A stretch of DNA of 64,000 bases from Deinococcales bacterium (GTDB taxonomy: Bacteria > Deinococcota > Deinococci > Deinococcales > JAAFIG01), in assembly GCA_013298595.1 (NCBI GenBank), contig JAAFIG010000021.1:1-64000 (forward strand). The letters are read 5' to 3'. The translations under genes were made by a program, and so were the position numbers. Below, one piece after another: positions 9,505 through 17,696 of the stretch. Under the pieces are notes generated by a model. The model was not told the origin of the DNA and made no database searches. It saw only the letters and a list, made by a program, of their open reading frames with translations. The stretch's first letter is position 1. Each line of letters begins with the position of its first letter.

Positions 9505-9529
9505 GTAGAGGTGAGGCGTGCCTCACCCT
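9505..9529. repeat. Short palindromic repeat, copy 5, overlapping a start codon
   Basis: GGTGAGGC and GCCTCACC form a perfect 8-bp stem with a 2-base loop. The GTG start of the next gene (9518) lies inside it. It is 25 bp from copy 4. Confidence 0.6.
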
Positions 9530-10099
9530 GATAAGCCCACGCTTAGGCTCGAGCAGCGCAAACTTCGGAATGCTTTACCTGATGTCTCGAGTCAGATTTG
9601 TGCTGTACTCATTCCGTGGTTAGCTGCTCAAGCGGTAAAAACTGTGCTGGCATACAAAGCATTTGCTTCTGAAATTTCACTCGAGGCATTGCCAATTGCC
9701 TTACCTGATATCATGTTCTTAACAACTCGAGTGGCGTATAACAAAGTCTTAACATTGCACGATTTCTCGAGTGCCACAACCACCAACAAATACGGGATTT
9801 TAGAACCACCACTTGGCACTCCCGAAATCGAACCTCGAGCTGTGGATGTTGCCTTGATTCCCGGTTTAGCTTTCACTCGAGATGGCGCACGACTTGGGTA
9901 CGGTGGTGGTTTTTACGATCAGTTGCTACCACAACTTCGATCAGATTGTGCCTTGGTTGGTGTGACTCGAGCAGCGCTGTTAGTATCAACTTTACCGCTC
10001 GAGCCTTGGGATGTTGCCATGACACATTTGGTGGTCGAGGAAGGATTATTTGATTGCCGCACTACGAGTTTGCTTAGGGATTTCAAAGATCGTGGTTAA
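9518..10099 (+). CDS. 5-formyltetrahydrofolate cyclo-ligase
   Basis: This enzyme uses ATP to turn 5-formyl-THF into 5,10-methenyl-THF and so recovers a folate storage form. The diagnostic motif R-L-G-Y-G-G-G-F-Y-D-Q lies near residue 125, and the basic N-terminal helix (L-E-Q-R-K-L-R-N-A-L-P) is the ATP-site helix of the family. The length of 193 residues is normal. The only start codon that keeps this helix is a GTG inside a palindromic repeat, so the original start may have been replaced. The 3' end overlaps the shifted tail of the convergent gene by about 50 bp. Confidence 0.88.
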   Translation: MPHPDKPTLRLEQRKLRNALPDVSSQICAVLIPWLAAQAVKTVLAYKAFASEISLEALPIALPDIMFLTTRVAYNKVLTLHDFSSATTTNKYGILEPPLGTPEIEPRAVDVALIPGLAFTRDGARLGYGGGFYDQLLPQLRSDCALVGVTRAALLVSTLPLEPWDVAMTHLVVEEGLFDCRTTSLLRDFKDRG

Positions 10100-10408
10100 A
10101 TCTGAATTCATCCGAATCAACAAGGCTTTGGCTGCTCGGTTTGAACTACCATAATTTACTTTGTTGACATTCAAGAAATCTGCTTGTAATGCTGTTCGGG
10201 ATTTGACAAATTCAATAACTTTGTGTGGTGTTTTGAAATATAAAATACCATCTTGTCCAACTCGAGCCACATCAATGTATTGGATCCTCTTTATACCCAT
10301 TGGATTCTGTGCATTGACTGGGGTAGCAATTGCATAAACCGTGCCAGCAGGTGCATTAATACGAATAGCATGATTTCGTATCCCATATACTCCATTACCA
10401 TTAACCAT
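10046..10408 (-). pseudogene. Shifted-frame 3' part of the HAAS-domain gene
   Basis: This stretch is open for 120 codons in a different frame from the gene at 10291-11208. It continues that protein with a sensible sequence, including N-G-N-G-V-Y-G-I-R-N-H-A-I-R-I near its start. The frame change falls around 10400, where the upstream frame reads G-G-W-L and then turns into unlikely sequence. Either a single-base indel broke the gene or the assembly has an error. The whole original gene would be about 10046-11208. Confidence 0.6.
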
Positions 10409-11208
10409 CCACCAAATTCAGAAACCCCTTCTTGTACTGCCTGAGAAGCAATACTTGAATACAATTGCCACGGTGTGACCAATAGTTTTTCAGACCCAAT
10501 TTGTAAAGTAGTTTTGCCAACTTTCAAACTCGGATTGCGCCATCCTTCAACATTAATTGGCAAACCAGTTTTTTTGAGTTGATGCAAAAAAGACCATAGA
10601 TTCATATAGACACGATCATTGGTAATACTCGCACTTGGTTTAGGATCAAAAACCAGTTCGCCGGCATCAGCTTTCCAAGGGGAATCAAAACCTGGAGCAG
10701 TTTGTAAAACCAAATCTTGCTTTGCATCTGGAAAACGAAACCGCAACGAGGGTTTAGTGGCAAGTGAATAAGCCACAGAGTTTTCAACAGGAGCAAGTGG
10801 TGTGTCATCCACGCTTATACCTGCTGCTTCAAGGTTTTCTTTGATACTGGAAAAACGAAGATAGTACATTGACATTTTGTCTGTGCTCAGACTTTGACCT
10901 ACGGTTTCTACTTGAATTTGAGCTTGACTCGAGGTAAGTGCAGAGATACTTGCAATGGCAAAAATTCCTACGAGTACAGCATTTTTAAGTACATTTGGCA
11001 TCAGATGCTCCTTTATAAGTCCTACACTAATGTTTCTAGCGTCGCCCATCTCGAGTAAGGCTGTCTCGAGAGCGTTTTGATTACCTTGCAACTCGAGTTG
11101 CCAAATTCGTGCTTCAATACTGCCGCGTAATTCGGCTTGTATCTCGAGTTTTTTCTTGCCATACAGCCCTTTGGTAGCTTGAGCGATATATTGCTCGAGG
11201 CGGTTCAT
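10291..11208 (-). CDS. HAAS signalling domain protein partnered with PadR
   Basis: The first 70 residues form a helical domain of the HAAS type (E-Q-Y-I-A-Q-A-T-K-G-L, then R-G-S-I-E-A-R-I), which is normally encoded next to PadR regulators. One membrane segment follows at about residues 75-97 (A-V-L-V-G-I-F-A-I-A-S-I), and then an extracytoplasmic domain of unknown fold. The start overlaps the padR stop by 4 bp, so the two are translationally coupled. The last 30-40 codons look out of frame, and the true end is probably in the shifted frame down to 10046. It is likely a membrane partner or target of the PadR regulator. Confidence 0.7.
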   Translation of the reverse strand: MNRLEQYIAQATKGLYGKKKLEIQAELRGSIEARIWQLELQGNQNALETALLEMGDARNISVGLIKEHLMPNVLKNAVLVGIFAIASISALTSSQAQIQVETVGQSLSTDKMSMYYLRFSSIKENLEAAGISVDDTPLAPVENSVAYSLATKPSLRFRFPDAKQDLVLQTAPGFDSPWKADAGELVFDPKPSASITNDRVYMNLWSFLHQLKKTGLPINVEGWRNPSLKVGKTTLQIGSEKLLVTPWQLYSSIASQAVQEGVSEFGGWLMVMEYMGYEIMLFVLMHLLARFMQLLPQSMHRIQWV

Positions 11209-11555
11209 GTTTTCCTTAATAAACTGCCAAGGCTATCGCCAAGTAATGAGTTCATAGCGCTGCCAAAGGCTTGGTGTTCTTTGCGTTTAGCACTGAGTTC
11301 GCGTTGTCCACTTTCAGTGATTTCGTAGAATTTGACGGGGCTACCACCACGTGGCAAGTATTGGAATGAGCCGCGTATAAAGCCGCTTTTCTCGAGACGG
11401 TGTAGAGCTGGGTAGAGTGTGCCTTCTTTGAAATCAAAGTAGCCATTTGTGCGCTCAGAGGCTTCGCGGGTGATTTCGCCACCGTAAATAGGTTCGGGTT
11501 CGATGATGGCAAGCAGAATAAGGTCGAGGTTGCCTTTAAGCAGGTTTGGGTTCAT
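11205..11555 (-). CDS. PadR family transcriptional regulator
   Basis: This 116-residue winged-helix repressor has the PadR signature G-T-L-Y-P-A-L-H-R-L-E at about residues 45-55 and the start L-L-K-G-N-L-D-L-I-L-L-A-I-I. It overlaps the HAAS-domain gene by 4 bp (ATGA), a common PadR arrangement. It probably represses its own operon and senses an unknown ligand or the membrane partner. The next gene upstream is divergent. Confidence 0.9.
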   Translation of the reverse strand: MNPNLLKGNLDLILLAIIEPEPIYGGEITREASERTNGYFDFKEGTLYPALHRLEKSGFIRGSFQYLPRGGSPVKFYEITESGQRELSAKRKEHQAFGSAMNSLLGDSLGSLLRKT

Positions 11556-11650
11556 GGGTTTACCTCGTTCTCGAGTGGCTGCGTTTCCGGTTTCGCGCTG
11601 CTCGAGATGATGTCCTAGGATAGCGACATCGTAATCCTATGCCTCTAATT

Positions 11651-11708
11651 TTGTCAAGCAGATTAAATTTGTGCTATAACAGTGTTATGAATCGTAACAC
11701 TGTTATAG
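11651..11708 (+). promoter_or_regulatory. Promoter and palindromic operator of the tetR gene
   Basis: TTGTCA (11651-11656), an 18-bp spacer and TATAAC (11675-11680) form a promoter whose -10 box ends 6 bp before the ATG at 11687. A perfect inverted repeat with 14-base arms, 11674-11687 and 11695-11708, covers the -10 box and the start codon. Each arm holds an 11-mer palindrome, TAACAGTGTTA and TAACACTGTTA. The layout is that of an autorepressor site for the TetR protein encoded here. Confidence 0.8.
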
Positions 11709-12346
11709 TTAATCCTCAGATTGTCAATTTTCAACAATCACAACAAGACAATAAAGCTGTCTTACGCAAAAGTATTCTCGATACTGCCAGTCAACTTTTA
11801 GCCACCGAAGGTGCAGAAGCTCTCTCGATGCGTCGTATCGCCATTGCTATCAATGCCTCAACCAGCGTGCTTTACACCATGTTTCAAAGCAAAGACGGAC
11901 TTGCCAATGCTCTATACCTCGAGGGATTCGAGCGTTTTGGTGCAGCTTTAGTAAAAAGTATAGAAAGTAAAAAAAAGTTATCTGGATTGCATAAACTTGA
12001 GAAAATTTGTTATGCCTACCGAGATTTTGCCCTCGAGCAACCCGCGTATTACAAAGCTATGTTTCTGGGTGCAATTCCACAATTTGTCTTACAACCCGAA
12101 ACTGTTGCCAAAGGCTGGATTAGCTTACAAATTCTCGAGGATACAGTGCGCGAATGCCAACAACAAAACCTGATTTTTGCAGCCGATACTCGAGCCACTG
12201 CTAAAGCCATTTGGGCAATGGGGCACGGTGCAGTCAGTCTCGAGTTAATGGGGTCTTTTCTCGAGCCAAACGAGCGCTTAACTGTGTACAAAATTTTGGT
12301 TCGTACTATCATTCAGGGTTTACAAATGGCAACAGAAAGGAAATAA
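11687..12346 (+). CDS. TetR family transcriptional regulator
   Basis: The protein has 219 residues. The HTH lies at about residues 25-70 (K-S-I-L-D-T-A-S-Q-L-L-A-T-E-G, then R-R-I-A-I-A-I-N-A-S-T-S-V-L-Y-T-M-F), followed by an all-helical ligand domain of the WHG/TetR_C type. The start at 11687 is supported by the -10 box and operator. An upstream in-frame start at 11639 would run through the promoter. A SnoaL-like gene begins 2 bp after the stop, so the two form an operon. The ligand is unknown. Confidence 0.88.
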   Translation: MNRNTVIVNPQIVNFQQSQQDNKAVLRKSILDTASQLLATEGAEALSMRRIAIAINASTSVLYTMFQSKDGLANALYLEGFERFGAALVKSIESKKKLSGLHKLEKICYAYRDFALEQPAYYKAMFLGAIPQFVLQPETVAKGWISLQILEDTVRECQQQNLIFAADTRATAKAIWAMGHGAVSLELMGSFLEPNERLTVYKILVRTIIQGLQMATERK

Positions 12347-12348
12347 AT

Positions 12349-12759
12349 ATGTATCATCAAATTGTGGCAAGTATTGTTCGGCAAGGATTTATAGATATCA
12401 GTGCAGGACAATTCGAGAATGTTCTGGCAAAATTTGCACCTAACATTGTATTTTCGTTTCTTGGCGATCATGCTTTAGGTGGCGAAAAACATGGTTTAGA
12501 AGCAGTGAGAAAATGGTTTGCCCAAATTCATGGTTTCTTTCCTAATTTACGCATTACACCAACTTCTATTGTGGTCAGTGGTTGGGCATGGAACACGGTG
12601 GTTATCACACATTTTACTGTTCAAGCCAGCCTACCAAATGCTACACAGTACAACAATCAAGGTTTACAAATCCTGCGTATTCGCTGGGGCAAAATTGTTG
12701 AAGACCGGCTTTTTGAAGATACTGCAAAATTACAAAACGCCTTACAACAACTCGAGTAA
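12349..12759 (+). CDS. SnoaL-like / NTF2-fold protein
   Basis: This 136-residue protein fits the SnoaL-like NTF2 fold: an opening helix (I-V-R-Q-G-F-I-D-I-S-A-G-Q-F), then G-D-H-A-L-G-G-E-K-H-G and a C-terminal set of strands. Members are cyclases, hydrolases or ligand-binding proteins. The ATG at 12349 follows the tetR stop by 2 bp and has AAAGGA about 9 bp upstream. It is probably regulated by that TetR and ends at a clear terminator. The substrate is not known. The gene itself has no CTCGAG until its final codons. Confidence 0.75.
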   Translation: MYHQIVASIVRQGFIDISAGQFENVLAKFAPNIVFSFLGDHALGGEKHGLEAVRKWFAQIHGFFPNLRITPTSIVVSGWAWNTVVITHFTVQASLPNATQYNNQGLQILRIRWGKIVEDRLFEDTAKLQNALQQLE

Positions 12760-12786
12760 AACAAATTAGCAATTTCAAGCAAGCAA

Positions 12787-12815
12787 AAACCGCCGAAATA
12801 GAATCGGCGGTTTCT
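12787..12815. terminator. Bidirectional terminator
   Basis: AAACCGCCGA (12787-12796) and TCGGCGGTTT (12804-12813) form a perfect 10-bp stem between convergent genes. A CTCGAG follows at once. Confidence 0.8.
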
Positions 12816-12828
12816 CGAGCACAACAAC

Positions 12829-14589
12829 TTATTTATTAAAGATAATATGATTCGTCACATACGAAGGAATTGGACCCAAGTTGTATACAAAGTTACCAAT
12901 TTTGGTACTGACAGCTGCGATATTAGCTGGTTTAGCAATCATAATCACAGGTAAGTATTTGGCGTTTAAGAGTTGCCATTCGTCGTACAACGCACCGCGT
13001 CTGCCTTGATCGGTAATCTTTGAGGCTTCTTCAAAAATATCAAAAATCCTTTTCTCCCAGCTTTTCATGTTGGCTTTGCTGATTGGTTGCCCAGCTTTTG
13101 GACGTAAGCTCGAGTGCCAGTAGTACAAATCGCCGCCAGGTTGCCAAATGGCTTTACGCAGCTGTGGGTCTGGTTGATTACCAAAGCCGTAAATGGCTGC
13201 TTCAAAGTCGCCTGCATTGGCTTTAGAAAACGTGGCGCTGGTGGTCAGGATTTGCAAATTGGCTTTCATACCAATGGCTTTGAGGTCGGCTTGAATGACA
13301 GGGGCAATTAACTGCCCAGGAAAAAACGCATTATCGTTTGGGGCAATCAAACTAAATTCCATTTCTTTGCCACCAGCAAAATTACGAATACCATCGCCGT
13401 TGGTATCTTTTAAACCAAGTGCATCTAAAGCAGCATTGGCAGCTTTGAGGTCGTAGTTACCAAGGTAACTGCGGGTATCGTAATACCAACTCGAGACAGG
13501 AGCCACTGGTGTGCCAGGCAACTCGGCAAGACCATTAAAAATATCATCAATGATACGTTTACGATTAACGGCTGGCTGTACTGCCTGACGGAATTTATCG
13601 TTACTAAACAACCGTGCCAAATCTGGGTCTTTGGCATCAAAGTTAAATGCTAAGTGCGGAGGGCTACCAAAAAGCGCGGCTGCCCGAATAACTTTAATTG
13701 GTGCACCAGCCACTTCAGCAGCTTTTAATTCTGGAAACAACGCACCTGTAATATTCAGTGCATCTATGCCACCTGATTTAATCTGAGCAATTTGGGCATT
13801 GCTATCTTTAATAATTAAGTACTCGAGTCTTTCGACATACGGCAATTTATTACCAAACGCATCTGATTTCCAGTAATTGGTATTTTTACCCAGCACGATT
13901 TTTTGATCAGCTGTGTAACTCGTAAACTTAAATGGTCCCGTGCCAACAATATCTGCAAGGTTGGTATTGGTACCCCACGCTGTGTTGATATCTGATGGTT
14001 TTGCCCCACCTTCAATACTGAATTTCAGCAACTTATGCTTAGGCATGATAAAGGTACGCAATTGCTGAACGATCGCACCCGATGGTGTAGGCATGGTCAT
14101 CCGCATGGTAAAATCATCGACTTTATCGAACTTTGTACCCGCTGGAAAACCCGCAGCGCTGTTACCTCGAGCTTCTGGATTTAGAATCATGTTATTAAAG
14201 GTAAACACCACATCGTCAGCATTGAATTCCTGACCATCATGCCATTTGACATTGCGCCGCAATTTAAAAGTATAAACCTTACCATCTTCAGAAACTGTCC
14301 AAGATTGCGCCAAGTTTGGTTCCATTTTGTATGTCTCGAGGTTATACTCCACTAAACCCTCAAAAACATTGCCAATCACGGTATAAGCGTTGTTATCAGT
14401 GATGCCATAATAATTAAAACTCCCAGGGGCTGCTGGCAGCATCAGGGTGTAACTACCACCATATTTGCCTTCAACCACACCAAGTTTAGGCATAGCTGTT
14501 AATTGTGGAGCGCCTTTAGGGTCGGCAGCGAAAGCTGTGGATAATGTACCCGACAGCAAAACGGACAAAGCAAGTAGCTTGTGTTTCAT
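12829..14589 (-). CDS. ABC transporter substrate-binding protein, family 5 (oligopeptide type)
   Basis: This exported binding protein of 586 residues delivers peptides or similar solutes to an ABC importer. A signal peptide ends near A-F-A-A-D at residue 22. Family features are the F-E-G-L-V-E-Y region near residue 77, the motif W-x-V-S-E-D-G-K-V-Y-T-F-K-L-R and the stretch V-K-W-H-D-G-Q. An AGGAGG site lies 5 bp before the ATG, so this gene has a normal leader, unlike many neighbours. No permease or ATPase gene is nearby. CTCGAG is sparser here than in neighbouring genes. Confidence 0.9.
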   Translation of the reverse strand: MKHKLLALSVLLSGTLSTAFAADPKGAPQLTAMPKLGVVEGKYGGSYTLMLPAAPGSFNYYGITDNNAYTVIGNVFEGLVEYNLETYKMEPNLAQSWTVSEDGKVYTFKLRRNVKWHDGQEFNADDVVFTFNNMILNPEARGNSAAGFPAGTKFDKVDDFTMRMTMPTPSGAIVQQLRTFIMPKHKLLKFSIEGGAKPSDINTAWGTNTNLADIVGTGPFKFTSYTADQKIVLGKNTNYWKSDAFGNKLPYVERLEYLIIKDSNAQIAQIKSGGIDALNITGALFPELKAAEVAGAPIKVIRAAALFGSPPHLAFNFDAKDPDLARLFSNDKFRQAVQPAVNRKRIIDDIFNGLAELPGTPVAPVSSWYYDTRSYLGNYDLKAANAALDALGLKDTNGDGIRNFAGGKEMEFSLIAPNDNAFFPGQLIAPVIQADLKAIGMKANLQILTTSATFSKANAGDFEAAIYGFGNQPDPQLRKAIWQPGGDLYYWHSSLRPKAGQPISKANMKSWEKRIFDIFEEASKITDQGRRGALYDEWQLLNAKYLPVIMIAKPANIAAVSTKIGNFVYNLGPIPSYVTNHIIFNK

Positions 14590-14649
14590 ATTCCTCCTAT
14601 TGTGATTCGCTACTCAGTTTAACGTATTCTCGAGGCGGATTGAAAGTCC

Positions 14650-15681
14650 TTATTTTAAGTAATTGGCAGTGTCCTTTGTCCAACGCGCCACGCTGTTACC
14701 AACTGCCCATTCAAGCATGACAGGTGACACATTATTTTTAAAACTCAGTTGATTCTCGAGTTGACCAAGTTTTGAACCTTGCACAGAAAAAGTTCGTAAC
14801 AGTTTTTTCTCGAGCACAAAAAATAAATCTTTATTAGGACTCGAGAAAGCGTCTATTGCATTGGGGTAACGAGTTTTGATTTCTTTCCATGAAATTTGTA
14901 GAGTGTCGTGTCCAACTAGGTTCTTTGGTGGTGTAATACCAGAATCAAAGTCTATGCAGCAAAAGCCTCGAGCCGCTTCAAACGAATAACCCAGTCTGCC
15001 ACGCAAAACCCATTGCCCTGAACGACGAATCAATGCCCAATTAGTGGTATTTGGTGATGATTCAAAGACTTCTTGTTTACCGGTTGGGAGTGCTTTATGG
15101 AAAACCTCGCCAGCTTTGACAAATTGGCTTTGAGCTGCACTATTAATTGCATCTTTGATATCAACCTTGACACTATCTGCTTGTAGTACTGCAGAGGTAT
15201 TACCAAGTCGGTTAAGCACATCTAATTCTCGTACCTCGAGAACACGAGCAGCCCACGGGTGAGCAGCACCCTCGCAGTAACCACCACCGCTGTTCTCAAA
15301 AGCCAAGTATTTTTCGTGTACCCACAGCAAATCGGCATTTTGAGTCACTTGGCAATCCGCTTCAAAGCTTGGTTTAGACCCCCGAGATGTGCTATTAGCG
15401 GGTACTGCCCACAAGTATTGATCGGTGGACACTTCACCTTTTTGGGTTTTACTGCTGGCAGTACTCGAGCCAATACGCCACCAACCAGATTGGCGCGGCA
15501 CAAGGATATCTGCGCCGCTACGCGTCACTATTTTGCCATTTTGCGCTGCAATCCAAACGGTTTGATACGAATCACCTTGACGCAAACCAAGCAACAAACC
15601 ACTTGAAACATTGGCTTGACTCGAGACAATACTAACCAAAGAAGCAACAAGAATTGCTAAACCCAGAAAACGTTTTTTCAT
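14650..15681 (-). CDS. Secreted protein of unknown function
   Basis: The 343-residue protein starts with a clear signal peptide (K-K-R-F-L-G-L-A-I-L-V, cut near S-S-Q-A-N). The rest is strand-rich with many W, G and S residues and has a C-C pair near residue 250. I do not recognise a family. It lies behind the substrate-binding protein gene on the same strand, but with its own promoter, so a link is uncertain. It probably works in the periplasm or at the surface. Confidence 0.6.
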   Translation of the reverse strand: MKKRFLGLAILVASLVSIVSSQANVSSGLLLGLRQGDSYQTVWIAAQNGKIVTRSGADILVPRQSGWWRIGSSTASSKTQKGEVSTDQYLWAVPANSTSRGSKPSFEADCQVTQNADLLWVHEKYLAFENSGGGYCEGAAHPWAARVLEVRELDVLNRLGNTSAVLQADSVKVDIKDAINSAAQSQFVKAGEVFHKALPTGKQEVFESSPNTTNWALIRRSGQWVLRGRLGYSFEAARGFCCIDFDSGITPPKNLVGHDTLQISWKEIKTRYPNAIDAFSSPNKDLFFVLEKKLLRTFSVQGSKLGQLENQLSFKNNVSPVMLEWAVGNSVARWTKDTANYLK

Positions 15682-15688
15682 CTATTTT

Positions 15689-15716
15689 ATTGTACTCGAG
15701 AATCCAAAAAAACCAA
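15689..15716 (-). promoter_or_regulatory. Promoter of the secreted-protein gene
   Basis: On the minus strand TTGGTT (15711-15716), a 16-bp spacer and TACAAT (15689-15694) precede the ATG by 7 bp. The mRNA would be leaderless or nearly so. Confidence 0.6.
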
Positions 15717-15839
15717 TCAGAAACCTCATTCATTCGTTAGTGACAACAAAAATTCATTACAAGTACTTAGCTACGTTATCCGATGCCAAACGTGATAACC
15801 GCTTGACCTTAGAATGCTTCTAGGGTTTATCGTGACTGG

Positions 15840-17123
15840 GTGAAAAATCAATTTGCTTTACTTCTTGCCCTCACACTGACATCTTGTGGTGTCGCTTATA
15901 ACCGTACAGGCGATAGGAACAAAGATATTTTTGAAGAAACTCGAGCTTATATCGAGCGTGATTATTACGGGTTTAATACCGATAAAATTGCTGGTTTAGC
16001 CCAATTTCGTGTCGAACTCGAGAATCGATGCAGTGGCGAAAGCAATCCTTGCCCAATGCCAATTGTGGAAAAAGTGATAGAGCAAATGGTTGGTTCTTTA
16101 AATGATCCACATACGTATTACCAAAATCCAGAATTGGTGTCCGAACCTGTTGATTACGCTCGTTTTGGCATATTTTTACGCTATTACAGCAATAGCCCAG
16201 ACGTTTGGGTCTCGAGTCTTGAACAAAACAGTGCAGCCCAAACAGCTGGTATCAAACGTGGTGACCGCATTATTGCTGTCAATGGCAAAAGCTTTACAGA
16301 ATATGCACCAAACTCACCACGCCGAGTATTGCGTACCTTTGGTAAAAGCCTCGAGCCAACTCAAATAACCATTACTCGAGCCAATCAAACCCTAAAATTT
16401 ACTTTACAAGGCACAACATTAACCCTTGCCAGACCAACTCTACAAGTACTCGAGCAAAAAACAGGTTTACTCAAAATTCCAAGTTTTGATAGTGGCACAG
16501 CTCAGATTGTCCATGATTTAGTGATTCAAGCCCAACAGCAACAACTCGAGATTATTATTCTGGATTTACGCGATAATCTTGGAGGCAAAGTCACAGAAAC
16601 TGCGTTATCAGAAATTGCTTTTGTACCCCGTGGCGGCTTTCAACAAGAAGATAAATCTGGTATTGCAGATATTGCCTACGAAGGAGCTTGCCGCCCAAGT
16701 GGTGTAGGTAACTCGAGCCTCAGTCGTAATGCTTGTTGGAAAGGCAAATTGGTAGTGCTAGTCAATCAATTCAGTGCCAGTGGTGCAGAGTACACCGCTC
16801 AGCTTTTTCAAGACGAAAAACGGGCTCATATTATTGGCGAACAAACATATGGCGCTGGCAATACAGTTTCACGTGGCAATACATTACAAAACCGAGGCGC
16901 AATCAGTATTAGTATTGCCCGCTCGAGACGATTTTTAGATGGTACATACAACCCTGCTTTTGTCACACCTAACACTGTTCTGTTCGAGAATCCAGAGCGT
17001 TTACAACAAGGTATTGATGATTTACTCGAGGCTGCACTTGGAAAAGTCACAATAGCTTTACAAAAACCACAAGGCATAACACATCAAAAACTCCCCATTT
17101 CGTTTAGTGTGATAGAAAACTAA
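15840..17123 (+). CDS. S41 family peptidase, lipoprotein with PDZ domain
   Basis: A short signal with the lipobox L-T-S-C near residue 15 predicts a lipid-anchored protein. A PDZ domain covers about residues 115-190 (G-I-K-R-G-D-R-I-I-A-V-N-G-K). The S41 protease core follows with L-D-L-R-D-N-L-G-G and the nucleophile region N-Q-F-S-A-S-G-A-E-Y. The usual lysine after the serine (F-G-K-G in CtpA) is replaced: the sequence reads T-Y-G-A-G. The GTG start has a TATCGT box 6 bp upstream. The family trims periplasmic proteins at their C-termini. Activity here depends on an alternative base. Confidence 0.85.
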   Translation: MKNQFALLLALTLTSCGVAYNRTGDRNKDIFEETRAYIERDYYGFNTDKIAGLAQFRVELENRCSGESNPCPMPIVEKVIEQMVGSLNDPHTYYQNPELVSEPVDYARFGIFLRYYSNSPDVWVSSLEQNSAAQTAGIKRGDRIIAVNGKSFTEYAPNSPRRVLRTFGKSLEPTQITITRANQTLKFTLQGTTLTLARPTLQVLEQKTGLLKIPSFDSGTAQIVHDLVIQAQQQQLEIIILDLRDNLGGKVTETALSEIAFVPRGGFQQEDKSGIADIAYEGACRPSGVGNSSLSRNACWKGKLVVLVNQFSASGAEYTAQLFQDEKRAHIIGEQTYGAGNTVSRGNTLQNRGAISISIARSRRFLDGTYNPAFVTPNTVLFENPERLQQGIDDLLEAALGKVTIALQKPQGITHQKLPISFSVIEN

Positions 17124-17129
17124 ACAACT

Positions 17130-17672
17130 ATGCACTAAAGTGCATAGGTTTCAGACGGACTCAAAGTCCCACTCAATCTTCCAATATAAACGCGTCCCGA
17201 CTTGCACTTGATGGGCTTCTATGATGTTCCAAATACTTCGTTACCACTTCTTCCGTGATATTCCCTGTACTCCACACCCCATACCCTACTGCCCAAAAGT
17301 GCTGTCCCCAATATCGTTTCTTGATGCTCGGAAATTCTTGTTGCAACAGTCTTGATGTTCGCCCTTTTAATCGTTTGACAATATCGCTCACATTCAGCTT
17401 TGGAGGATACTCGATCAATATATGCACATGGTCTTTGCTCACAACACCTTTCAAAACTACAATATCCTCAGCTTCGCATATTTGGATAATCAGTTCCCGA
17501 CACCTTATTTTGATGTCCCCGACCAAGATGTGATACCGATACTTCGTCACCCACACGATATGCGCGGTCAGTCTCGAGACACTATGACTTCCAGAACGCG
17601 TTCGATTCACTCGGCTATCTTACACAGCTCCTATAAGTGGGTAGCAACTGAAAGTCTTGCACTAAAGTGCAT
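17130..17672 (-). mobile_element. IS200-like insertion sequence
   Basis: The element holds only a TnpA gene. Both ends carry the same hairpin, TGCACTAAAGTGCAT, at 17131-17145 and 17658-17672, each followed by GGTTTC. Such subterminal hairpins, without terminal inverted repeats, are typical of IS200/IS605 elements moved as single strands. The exact cleavage points cannot be fixed by eye, so the borders are approximate. It sits between the S41 gene and the merR gene. Confidence 0.75.
17173..17610 (-). CDS. tnpA: IS200/IS605 family transposase TnpA
   Basis: This 145-residue Y1 transposase belongs to the HUH superfamily. The metal motif is H-V-H in S-K-D-H-V-H-I-L-I, near residue 62. The catalytic tyrosine lies in V-V-T-K-Y-L-E-H-H near residue 126. 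The start H-I-V-W-V-T-K-Y-R matches the family. The length is normal, so the gene looks intact. No TnpB is present, which places it in the IS200 group rather than IS605. Confidence 0.95.
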   Translation of the reverse strand: MNRTRSGSHSVSRLTAHIVWVTKYRYHILVGDIKIRCRELIIQICEAEDIVVLKGVVSKDHVHILIEYPPKLNVSDIVKRLKGRTSRLLQQEFPSIKKRYWGQHFWAVGYGVWSTGNITEEVVTKYLEHHRSPSSASRDAFILED

Positions 17673-17696
17673 GGTTTCCACCAGCGAGTTGGGACA

